A stretch of DNA of 64,000 nucleotides, from the NCBI RefSeq assembly GCF_037040815.1, contig NZ_CP146232.1:372001-436000 (forward strand), read 5' to 3'. Position 1 is the first letter of the stretch. Each line of letters starts with the position of its first letter. The notes under the pieces were generated by a model that was not told the origin of the DNA, ran no database searches, and saw only the letters and a program-made list of their open reading frames with translations. This document shows positions 1 to 7,259 of the stretch, piece by piece. The translations under genes were made by a program, and so were the position numbers. This DNA comes from Pararoseomonas sp. SCSIO 73927 (GTDB lineage: Bacteria > Pseudomonadota > Alphaproteobacteria > Acetobacterales > Acetobacteraceae).

Positions 1-230
1 GGGCCGGTGTTGCGCGCCTGCCGAAGGATGCGGACCCGCGGCTCGGAGCGCAGCGACTCCAGCGCGTCCAGCGTGGCGCGCTCCGACGACGCGTCGTCGA
101 CGAGGATCAGCTCCGCCACGCCGCGCCCCCCGCCGGCCGACAGCACGGACCCGACCGCCGAGCGCAGAAGCGCCGGATCGCTGTCGAAGACCGGACAGAT
201 GACACCGAGGTCCAAGGACTGGTCCCGCAC
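1..230 (-). CDS. Glycosyltransferase family 2, N-terminal fragment (cut by window edge)
   Basis: The minus strand reads as an open frame from a GTG at 230 to the window edge, about 76 residues. It contains the typical GT2 N-terminus: a beta strand (LGVICPVFDS) followed by ELILVDDASS, the nucleotide-sugar binding region that precedes the DxD motif. An in-frame stop at 278-276 and the absence of any ATG between make GTG 230 the best start. The rest lies outside the window, so length and substrate are unknown. It is divergent from the epimerase at 445 and shares an AT-rich upstream region with it. It probably adds a sugar to the surface glycan made by the following genes. Confidence 0.75.
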   Translation of the reverse strand, partial: MRDQSLDLGVICPVFDSDPALLRSAVGSVLSAGGGRGVAELILVDDASSERATLDALESLRSEPRVRILRQARNTG

Positions 231-322
231 CTTGATTATTTTCCAGAAACAACTTCCGCCGGCTTTCCTGTTTCTTCAAGGAAATCGCACGGGATGTTTG
301 GTTTTTCGGATTGACCAGGATG

Positions 323-366
323 AAAATTATGTAAAACCCGGTCGTGTAAAATGTAAATTATGTAAA
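323..366. promoter_or_regulatory. AT-rich divergent intergenic region with repeated TGTAAA motifs
   Basis: The 214 bases between the divergent GT2 and epimerase genes are far poorer in G+C than anything else in the window. The 12-mer AAATTATGTAAA occurs at 324-335 and again at 355-366, exactly 31 bases (about three helical turns) apart. The core TGTAAA also occurs at 345-350 and 352-357. This is a good candidate for promoter elements plus a regulator binding site controlling both directions. I cannot name the regulator. Confidence 0.45.
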
Positions 367-444
367 GCTCATAATACTACTTATCTCGGGGCCGCTGTCC
401 GGTTAGCTTTCACCACGTTGTCTTGCGGGAGGGCTTTCACGGCG

Positions 445-1431
445 ATGGCGACGTTCCTCGTGACCGGCGGCTGCGGGTTCATCGGCTCCCATCTCTGCGC
501 CGCGCTCCGCGCCGGCGGGCACGGCGTGCGGGTGCTGGACGATCTTTCGAGCGGCTCCGAGGCTAATCTTGCGCCCGGCAGCAAGTTCCTGCTGGGCGAC
601 GTCTGCCAGCCCATGGCGCTGCGCGAGGCGCTGGCCGGCGTCGACGGCTGCTTCCACCTCGCCGCGATCGCCTCCGTCCAGCGCGGCGAGAAGGACTGGC
701 TCGGCGCCCACCGCACCAACCTCTCCGCCACGGTCGCGCTGCTCGAGGCCGCGCGCGGGCGCCGCATCCCCGTGGTCTACGCCTCCTCCGCCGCCGTCTA
801 CGGCAGCAACGGGAACCTGCCGCTGCACGAGGGCTCGGCCGTCCAGCCCCTCTCGGCCTACGGCGCCGACAAGCTGGGATGCGAGCAGCACGCGCGCGTG
901 GCGGGCCATGTCCACGGCATCCCCACCGCCGGGCTGCGCTTCTTCAACGTCTTCGGCCCGCGGCAGGACCCGGCCTCGCCCTATTCGGGCGTGATCTCCA
1001 TCTTCTGCGACCGCCTGCTGCGGAGGGAGCCCCTCACCGTCTTCGGGGATGGCCAGCAGACCCGGGACTTCATCTTCGTCGAGGACGTGGTGCGCGCCCT
1101 CCTCGCGGCGATGAACCGCACCGACACGGCCGCGCCGGTCTACAACATCTGCACCGGGCGCGGGACCTCGGTGCTGCAACTGGCCTCCCTCGTGGCGGAC
1201 CTCCTCGACGTCACGGCCGAGGTCACCCACCAGCCCCCGAGGGCGGGGGAGGTGCGCCACTCCATCGGCTCGCCGCTCCTCGCGCGCGAGCGGCTGGGCC
1301 TGGGCTCGACCGTGCCGATCCGGGACGGCCTGGAGTCGACCCTGGCCTGGATGCGGGAGGGAAGGCCCGGGCTGGCGCGCCCGGCCCGGCCAGGCCTCAG
1401 CGCCAGAACACCCCTATGGCAAGCGCTATGA
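445..1431 (+). CDS. NAD-dependent epimerase/dehydratase (UDP-glucose 4-epimerase-like SDR)
   Basis: This is a 328-residue extended short-chain dehydrogenase. The N-terminus carries the NAD-binding GGCGFIGSH motif (GxxGxxG) directly after MATFLVT. The catalytic YxxxK is seen in SAYGADK, with an upstream YASSAAVYG segment typical of the family. The family epimerises or dehydrates nucleotide sugars (UDP-Glc, UDP-GlcNAc or similar). The open frame extends upstream, but ATG 445 follows a good ribosome binding site (GCGGGAGGGC) and leaves a standard N-terminus. The length is normal. The position at the head of a glycan locus suggests supply of a sugar donor; the exact substrate cannot be read. A second, clear galE lies at 48942. 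Confidence 0.88.
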   Translation: MATFLVTGGCGFIGSHLCAALRAGGHGVRVLDDLSSGSEANLAPGSKFLLGDVCQPMALREALAGVDGCFHLAAIASVQRGEKDWLGAHRTNLSATVALLEAARGRRIPVVYASSAAVYGSNGNLPLHEGSAVQPLSAYGADKLGCEQHARVAGHVHGIPTAGLRFFNVFGPRQDPASPYSGVISIFCDRLLRREPLTVFGDGQQTRDFIFVEDVVRALLAAMNRTDTAAPVYNICTGRGTSVLQLASLVADLLDVTAEVTHQPPRAGEVRHSIGSPLLARERLGLGSTVPIRDGLESTLAWMREGRPGLARPARPGLSARTPLWQAL

Positions 1432-1570
1432 GACCCCAGCCCAGCACCGAGAGCGCGGCGATCAGCAGCGCGGCCGCGGGCCAGGTCATCCGCCTCGTCG
1501 GGGCGGGCCCGGCGCCGACGGATTCCCGGCCGGCATTCGCGTGGTCGGGGTCGGTGCGGCCTGGGTTCAC
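1397..1570 (-). CDS. Small single-pass membrane protein
   Basis: A 57-codon frame starts at GTG 1570, seven bases downstream of a strong GAGGAGG ribosome binding site. It ends at TGA 1397-1399. The N-terminal half is polar. Residues 29-56 form one hydrophobic helix of the type WPAAALLIAALSVLG...IALAIGVFW, ending in Arg. The 3' end overlaps the opposite-strand end of the epimerase by 35 bases. I do not recognise a family. The strong RBS, clean transmembrane segment and matching codon use support a real gene. It is divergent from asnB. Confidence 0.5.
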   Translation of the reverse strand: MNPGRTDPDHANAGRESVGAGPAPTRRMTWPAAALLIAALSVLGWGLIALAIGVFWR

Positions 1571-1667
1571 GCGATGCCTCCTCGGTCGATCGGGGCCGTG
1601 ATGAGCGATGTCTCTCCGCCATGGCCTTGGTGCAAGGCCCGTCCATAGCACGCCGGAAAACTCCAGG

Positions 1668-1696
1668 TCGTCCTGAATAGGATCGTCCTGAACAGG
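1668..1696. repeat. 14-base direct repeat immediately upstream of the amidotransferase gene
   Basis: TCGTCCTGAATAGG at 1668-1681 is followed by TCGTCCTGAACAGG at 1683-1696, with one mismatch and a period of 15. The second copy supplies the AGGG that serves as ribosome binding site for ATG 1709. The arrangement could be an operator or an mRNA-level control element, or a chance local duplication. Confidence 0.5.
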
Positions 1697-1708
1697 GAAC
1701 CGCCCAGC

Positions 1709-3625
1709 ATGTGTGGCATCGTCGGGATCTTCCAACCGGGCCAGGGAACGCCCGATCTCGCGCCGGTGCGGCGCATGGCGGAGGCGGTCCGGCACCGCGG
1801 GCCGGACGGCGAGGGCTTCCACGCCGAGCCTGGCGTCGCGCTCGGCCACCGGCGCCTGGCGATCGTGGACCTGGCCGGCGGCGCGCAGCCCATGGCGACG
1901 CCCGACGGCGCCCTCGTGATCTCCTTCAACGGCGAGATCTACAACCACGCCGCGCTCCGCCAGGAGCTGGAGGGGCTGGGCCACCGCTTCCTCACCCGCT
2001 CGGACACGGAGGCGATCCTGCACGGCTGGCGGCAATGGGGCGCGGGCTGCCTCGACCGCCTGAACGGCATGTTCGCCTTCGCGCTGTGGGACCGGGATGC
2101 CGGGCATCTCTTCCTCGCGCGCGACCGGCTGGGCGAGAAGCCGCTGCACTACGCGGCGCTGCCGGACGGGGGCGTCGCCTTCGCCTCCGAGATCGCGGGG
2201 CTGCTGGCGCTGCCCTCCCTCTCGTGCCGGCTGGACCCGGCGGCGGTCGACGACTTCCTCGCGCTCGGCTACGTGCCGGACCCGCACACGGTCTATGCCG
2301 GCATCCGGCGGCTGCCCGCGGGCCACCTCCTCCGGCTCGGGCGGGGCGAGGCGCGGCTTCCGGCGCCGCGGCGCTACTGGCAGCCGCCGCGCACCGTCAG
2401 CGCGCCGCAAGGCGCGCCGGCGGAGGAACTGGCGGCGCGGCTGCGGGACGCGGTGCGGATGCGGCTGATGTCGGACGTGCCGCTGGGCTGCTTCCTGTCG
2501 GGCGGCCTCGATTCCAGCGCGGTGGCCGCCGCCTCGGCGCGGGCCGGCCGGCCGCTGGACAGCTTCACCATCGGCTTCGAGGGCACGGAGGACGAAAGGC
2601 CCCCCGCCGCCGCCCTCGCCCACCTGCTCGGCGGCACGCACCGCGCCCGGGCCGCCTCGGGCGACCTGCTGGAGGACGCGCGCGGGCAGGCCGCCCTGTT
2701 CGGCGAGCCCTTCGGCGACGCCTCCTCCGTCCCGACCCTCGCGGTGTGCCGGCTGGCGCGCGGCCACGTCACCGTGGCGCTCTCGGGCGATGGCGGGGAC
2801 GAGGTTTTCGCGGGCTACCGCCGCTACCGCTGGCACGCCCTGGCCGAGGCCGTGCGGCGCCACGTCCCCTCGCGCATCCGGCGCCCGCTGATCGGCTCCC
2901 TCGCCCGCGCCTACCCCAAGCTGGACCGGGCGCCGCGCTGGCTGCGCGCGAAGCACACGCTGACGGAGATCAGCCTCGACAGCGCGCTCGGCTACTACAA
3001 CACGGTCTGCCGCATCGCGCATGAGCGGCGGCGCGCCCTCCTCTCCCCGGCGATGCGGGGCGCGGTGGAGGGGCACGACCCGGCGGCGCGCTTCGGCGCG
3101 CTGATGGAGGAGTGCGACCCGGACGAGCCGCTGCTGCAGGCGCAGTACGCGGACCTGCACACCTACCTGCCCGGCGACATCCTGACGAAGGTGGACCGCA
3201 CGAGCATGGCGGTCTCACTGGAGGTGCGGCCGCCGCTGCTGGACCACACGCTGGTGGAGTGGGGCATGGCCCTGCCCGCCCCGCTGAAGCTGCGCGGCGG
3301 GACCGGCAAGCGCGTGCTGCGGGAGGCGGTGGCCGGCCTGCTGCCCGGCGAGGTGGCGGGGCGGCGCAAGCAGGGCTTCGCCGCCCCGATGGGGGCCGCC
3401 CTGCGCGCGCGGGCGCCCGAACTGCGCGCGCGGCTGCTCGGCCCCGCCATGCTCGACAGCGGGCTGTTCGACCGCGCGGCGCTGGCGCGGCTGGTGGACC
3501 AGCACGCCGATGGCCGCCTCGACCACGCCCAGGCCCTCTGGCAGCTCCTGGTGCTGGAAGGCTTCCTCGCGGGCGGCGTGGAGGGCGCGCGCGCCCTGCC
3601 GGACGCGGCGGTGGCGGCGCGGTGA
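1709..3625 (+). CDS. asnB: Asparagine synthase (glutamine-hydrolysing) / glycan-locus amidotransferase
   Basis: This is a 638-residue class II glutamine amidotransferase fused to an asparagine-synthetase domain. The protein starts MCGIVGIF, so Cys2 is the glutaminase nucleophile after Met removal. Family motifs RHRGPDGEG, LGHRRLAIVDL and SFNGEIYN follow. The ATP-pyrophosphatase P-loop is SGGLDSSAVAA near residue 265. The family transfers ammonia from glutamine to an ATP-activated carboxylate. In polysaccharide loci such proteins often amidate uronic acids or act as pathway-specific amidotransferases rather than housekeeping asparagine synthetases. It overlaps the flippase start by four bases (GTGA), so the two are translationally coupled. 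The genuine substrate is not readable. Confidence 0.9.
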   Translation: MCGIVGIFQPGQGTPDLAPVRRMAEAVRHRGPDGEGFHAEPGVALGHRRLAIVDLAGGAQPMATPDGALVISFNGEIYNHAALRQELEGLGHRFLTRSDTEAILHGWRQWGAGCLDRLNGMFAFALWDRDAGHLFLARDRLGEKPLHYAALPDGGVAFASEIAGLLALPSLSCRLDPAAVDDFLALGYVPDPHTVYAGIRRLPAGHLLRLGRGEARLPAPRRYWQPPRTVSAPQGAPAEELAARLRDAVRMRLMSDVPLGCFLSGGLDSSAVAAASARAGRPLDSFTIGFEGTEDERPPAAALAHLLGGTHRARAASGDLLEDARGQAALFGEPFGDASSVPTLAVCRLARGHVTVALSGDGGDEVFAGYRRYRWHALAEAVRRHVPSRIRRPLIGSLARAYPKLDRAPRWLRAKHTLTEISLDSALGYYNTVCRIAHERRRALLSPAMRGAVEGHDPAARFGALMEECDPDEPLLQAQYADLHTYLPGDILTKVDRTSMAVSLEVRPPLLDHTLVEWGMALPAPLKLRGGTGKRVLREAVAGLLPGEVAGRRKQGFAAPMGAALRARAPELRARLLGPAMLDSGLFDRAALARLVDQHADGRLDHAQALWQLLVLEGFLAGGVEGARALPDAAVAAR

Positions 3626-5169
3626 GGGGCGGCGTGCCCCCTGCCCGCGGCGGCATCCTCGCGGCCACCGCGCGCGGCGCGGGCTGGGTGATGGCCTGGC
3701 GCATGATGACGCGGGTGCTGGGCCTGCTGAGCACGCTGATCCTCGTGCGCCTGCTGCCGCCCGGCGATTTCGGCCTCGTCGCCCTCGCCACGGCCTTCGC
3801 CCTGGCGCTGGACGTCTGCGTCTCCATCGGGGTGGAGGACCAGATCGTGCGCTCGCACGATCCGCGGCCGGCGCTCTACGACACGGCCTTCACGCTGAAC
3901 CTGCTGCGCTCCTTTCTTCTCTCGGTCCTCATCGCCGTGGGGGCGTGGCCCGCGGCGGATTTCTTCGGCGACCCGCGGCTGGCGCCGGTCCTGCTCGCCC
4001 TCTCCGCCTCGGCCGCGGCGAGCGGGCTGACGAATGTCGGCGTCGCGGATTTCCGCCGGCAGCTGAGCTTCGAGAAGGAGTTCCAGCTCCAGTTCCTGCC
4101 GCGCGTGGTCGGCATCGCCGTGACGGTCCTCGGGGCGTGGCTGCTGGCCAGCCACTGGGCGCTGGTGCTGGGCATCCTCGTCAACCGGCTCGGCCTCGTG
4201 GTGGCGAGCCACCTGCTGCACCCCTACCGCCCCCGCCTCTCGCTGACGGCCTGGCGGGAGCTGGCGGGCGTCTCCGGCTGGAGCTGGGCGAACAGCCTGG
4301 CGACGGTGGTGCGGGACCGGGCGGACAGCCTCGTCATCGGTCGCGTCCTCGGCCCCGCGCGGCTCGGCATCTACGCCGCGGGGGCGGAGGTGGCGGTGCT
4401 GCCGACCACGGAGATGGTGGACCCGATCTGCCGCGCCTGCATGCCCGGCTTCGCCGCGGCCCTGCGGCAGGGCGACCCGGTGCTGCTGGAGGACGCCTAT
4501 CTCCGCATCGTGGCGCTGACGGCGCTGCTGACGATCCCGGCGGGCTTCGGCATCTCCCTCGTCGCGGGGCCGGTGGTGGCGCTCGCCTTCGGGCCGGCCT
4601 GGATGGAGGCGGTGCCGGTGGTCCAGATCCTCGGCGTCGCCAGCACGCTGACGCTGTTCGGGGGCGTGAGCGCGGCGCTGCTGAACGCGCGGGCGTCCCT
4701 GCGGGCCCTGCTCGGCGTCACCGTCACGGCGGCGGCGGTGCGCGTGGTCCTGCTCGTCCTGCTGACGCGCTCCCACGGCCTCGCCGGGGCCGGGCTGGCG
4801 GTCGGCCTCGCGGTGGTGGCGGAGCACCTGATGCTCGTCGGCCTCGCCCTGCGCGCGCTCCGGATCCCGCCCGCGCGCTTCCTGGCGCGGCTGGGCCGGC
4901 CCGCCGCCGCGACGGCGGCCATGGTCGCCGTGCTGTGGTGGGGCGGGCTCGGCTGGGCCCCTCCCCCGGGCACGGCGGGTGCGGCGGCGTCGCTCCTCGC
5001 CGCCGGGGTCCCTCTCGGCGCTGCGAGCTTCGTCGCGGCGCTCGCCCTGTGCTGGCTCGCGGCGGGGCGTCCGGCAGGGGCGGAGGCGGACATGGCCGCC
5101 CTGGCCCGCCGCGTCGCCGGGCGCCTCCCCCCCCTTCGCGGCCGCGCCCCGCTGGCGCGGGAGGGCTGA
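3622..5169 (+). CDS. Polysaccharide flippase, Wzx/MOP-type oligosaccharide transporter
   Basis: This is a 515-residue polytopic membrane protein. Hydrophobic segments recur along its length, beginning with the helix VMAWRMMTRVLGLLSTLILVRLLPPGDFGLVA. The RxLxPxDFGxxAL pattern is characteristic of the polysaccharide biosynthesis C1/MOP family. It is predicted to flip lipid-linked oligosaccharide units across the inner membrane. The start is GTG 3622, overlapping the amidotransferase stop as GTGA; a longer upstream frame is a shadow of asnB. The position between glycosyltransferases and amidotransferase is typical for a Wzx in a capsule or exopolysaccharide locus. No wzy polymerase is visible in the window. 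Confidence 0.88.
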   Translation: MRGGVPPARGGILAATARGAGWVMAWRMMTRVLGLLSTLILVRLLPPGDFGLVALATAFALALDVCVSIGVEDQIVRSHDPRPALYDTAFTLNLLRSFLLSVLIAVGAWPAADFFGDPRLAPVLLALSASAAASGLTNVGVADFRRQLSFEKEFQLQFLPRVVGIAVTVLGAWLLASHWALVLGILVNRLGLVVASHLLHPYRPRLSLTAWRELAGVSGWSWANSLATVVRDRADSLVIGRVLGPARLGIYAAGAEVAVLPTTEMVDPICRACMPGFAAALRQGDPVLLEDAYLRIVALTALLTIPAGFGISLVAGPVVALAFGPAWMEAVPVVQILGVASTLTLFGGVSAALLNARASLRALLGVTVTAAAVRVVLLVLLTRSHGLAGAGLAVGLAVVAEHLMLVGLALRALRIPPARFLARLGRPAAATAAMVAVLWWGGLGWAPPPGTAGAAASLLAAGVPLGAASFVAALALCWLAAGRPAGAEADMAALARRVAGRLPPLRGRAPLAREG

Positions 5170-5170
5170 G

Positions 5171-6154
5171 ATGGACATGCCCATGCCGCTGGACGGCCCC
5201 CTGCCCGCGGAGGCGAGATCCGGACGGGCGGAATGGTCGGCCGCCGTGTTCGGCCGGAATGAGGCGCCCTTCATCGCCGGCTGCCTCCGCGCCCTGGCGG
5301 CGGCCGGGTCGGGCCGGGACCTGCACGTGACGGTGCTGCTGAACGGCACCACCGACGATTCCGCTGTGCGGGCCGCCGCGGCGCTGCGAGGGGCCGGGCT
5401 GCGCGGCCGGGTCTTCCTCATCCCGCAGGCGGACAAGGCGAACGCCCTGAACCACTATATCCACGCCCTGCGGCCGCGGGCGGAGACGGGCTTCTTCGTG
5501 GACGCCTACGCGGCGGTGGAGCCGGACGCGCTCACCCGCCTGGCGGCCGGGCTGCTGGCGCACCCGGCGGCCCGGGCCGCGGCGGCCGTGCCGAGCACGG
5601 GACGCAGCGCCGCCGCCCTGCGCCGCCGGATGCGGGCGGAGCCGGGGCTGCACGGCTCGCTCTTCGCCCTGCGCGGAGGCTTCCTGGACCGGATCGCGGC
5701 GGCGGGGGTGAGACTCCCACTAGGCCTCTACCGCGGCGACGGGCTCATCGGCTCCCTCGTGCTGCACGACCTGGACACGGCGCGCGGCGGCTGGCGGACC
5801 GAGCGGCTGGTGGTGGAGGAGCGCGCCACCTGGCGGGCGCCGCGGCTGAACCCGCTGCGCTGGCGGGACGCGCGGCGCCACCTGCACCGCCTGGTGCAGC
5901 AGGGCCGCGGGCGCCTGCAATGGACCGCGCTGAAGGACGCCCTCTACCCCGCGGATGGGCGGGAGGGCGGCTTCCGCGCCATGCCCGGGGATGCCGACCG
6001 GCACGTCCTGGAATGGATCGCGCGCGCCCCGGCGGAGCGGGAGCCGCGCCCCTGGCGCGACCCCTTCGCGGCCCTGGCCCTGCGGCGGATGCGCAGCGCC
6101 CCGCCCTGGGGCGACCTCACGCCGCGCCTCATCCTGGACACGGAGGCCGCATGA
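5171..6154 (+). CDS. Glycosyltransferase family 2-like protein
   Basis: The 327-residue product starts at ATG 5171, one base after the flippase stop. The N-terminal half has GT2 features: VFGRNEAPFIAGCLRAL, VTVLLNGTTDDS and the RVFLIPQADKANALNHYI stretch, which matches the donor-binding region where KAxALN normally precedes the DxD. The expected DxD position reads FFVDAYAAVEPDAL, so only the first Asp is retained. The C-terminal half contains GDGLIGSLVLHDLD and an Arg-rich region. The protein could be an unusual active GT2 or one using different metal ligands. It belongs to the same transcription unit as the flippase. The gene on the other side is convergent. Confidence 0.75.
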   Translation: MDMPMPLDGPLPAEARSGRAEWSAAVFGRNEAPFIAGCLRALAAAGSGRDLHVTVLLNGTTDDSAVRAAAALRGAGLRGRVFLIPQADKANALNHYIHALRPRAETGFFVDAYAAVEPDALTRLAAGLLAHPAARAAAAVPSTGRSAAALRRRMRAEPGLHGSLFALRGGFLDRIAAAGVRLPLGLYRGDGLIGSLVLHDLDTARGGWRTERLVVEERATWRAPRLNPLRWRDARRHLHRLVQQGRGRLQWTALKDALYPADGREGGFRAMPGDADRHVLEWIARAPAEREPRPWRDPFAALALRRMRSAPPWGDLTPRLILDTEAA

Positions 6155-6162
6155 GCGCGCGC

Positions 6163-7206
6163 TCAGCCCCTCAGCACCCGCCGCAGGCGGGCCGCGATCC
6201 CCAGCGGCGACAGCACCGGGACGCGCTCGGACCAGACGAGCGCGCCGGCGCCGTTGGCCAGGCTGCGCTTGTACTGCGCGTCCCCCGCCAGGAAGTCGTA
6301 GACGGCGTCGCCCGCTTCCAGCGCGCGCTCCACCGCCATGGCGTGGCAGGTGAGGCCGGGCTTCTCCGGCGACCCAGCCTCACCTGCCACCAGCCCGCTC
6401 TGGTAGGCGGAGACGCGCCCGCCCAGGCGGAAGTTGTAGAGATAGCCCACCTCCGCCCCGCCCGCCGTCACGCGCAGCATGTCCAGCTCGCCGCGCTCGG
6501 CGGCGGCGGCGATCAGGGCGCGGTGGAAGCGCAGCAGGAAGGGCGTGGCGAAGGCGCCGGGCAGGCCGCGGGCCTTCCAGGTCTCCCCGTGCAGGGCGCG
6601 GAGCCGCTCGAACCATTGCAGAGCCTCTCCGGCATCCGCCGCGCGGTCCAGGCGCAGCGGGCCGCGCTTCTCGAGGGCCCTGGCGGAGCGGCGCAGCTGC
6701 TGGCGCGTGTTGGCGCTGCGGGTGGCGAGGTAGTCGCCGCCGCTCGCCCTGACGGCGGCGAGGTCCAGCAGCGGCGCGGGGCGCTGATGCCGGCGCAGCG
6801 CGATCCCGCCGGCGGCGCCGTCGAGCCCGGGCGCCGTGCCGCCGAGGACGAGGCGCCGCACGCCGCGAACGCGCCACGCGGCGGCCAGCAGGGCGGCCCC
6901 GGTCCCCTCCGGGGCTCCTGCCGCGACCAGCGGCGCGTTGTGCTCGATGAAGGGCGCGTCCAGCGCCTCGTCGCCGCTCTCCGCGAGGTGGAGGCGGCCG
7001 CGGCGGCGGTTGAACAGGGCCAGCGCGAGGTCCCGCCCGCCCGCCCTCGCCCGCAGCAGCACGGGGTCGTCGTAACGCTCCTCCGCCAGGCAGCCCACCC
7101 AGCTCCAGGACCCGAAGAAGGAGAGCCCGGCCACCCCCGGTTCCAGCGCGCGCCACTCCTCTCCCAGCTGGGCAAGGTCTCGCACGGGATGGGCGGTGAT
7201 CTGCAC
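6163..7206 (-). CDS. GNAT-fold acyltransferase, CelD/BcsL (FemAB-like) family
   Basis: This is a 347-residue protein of the GNAT family often annotated as CelD/BcsL or Acetyltransf_6. Recognisable parts are the N-terminal FFGSWSWVGCLAEERY region and RSANTRQQLRRSARALEKRG. The C-terminal acceptor-site stretch runs from VGYLYNFRLGGRVSAYQSG to AVYDFLAGDAQYKRSLA. The family transfers acyl or aminoacyl groups, probably to sugars of the exopolysaccharide. I chose GTG 7206 with an upstream AGGA over a TTG at 7260, which would abut the divergent ATG. A second member of the same family lies at 10263. The gene is convergent with the GT2 gene and divergent from the GT4-deacetylase gene. Confidence 0.8.
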   Translation of the reverse strand: MQITAHPVRDLAQLGEEWRALEPGVAGLSFFGSWSWVGCLAEERYDDPVLLRARAGGRDLALALFNRRRGRLHLAESGDEALDAPFIEHNAPLVAAGAPEGTGAALLAAAWRVRGVRRLVLGGTAPGLDGAAGGIALRRHQRPAPLLDLAAVRASGGDYLATRSANTRQQLRRSARALEKRGPLRLDRAADAGEALQWFERLRALHGETWKARGLPGAFATPFLLRFHRALIAAAAERGELDMLRVTAGGAEVGYLYNFRLGGRVSAYQSGLVAGEAGSPEKPGLTCHAMAVERALEAGDAVYDFLAGDAQYKRSLANGAGALVWSERVPVLSPLGIAARLRRVLRG

Positions 7207-7259
7207 GGGCGCGATCCTGCCCCGGCAGGCCCCGGCCGCACAACGCGGGGAGAGGGGCA

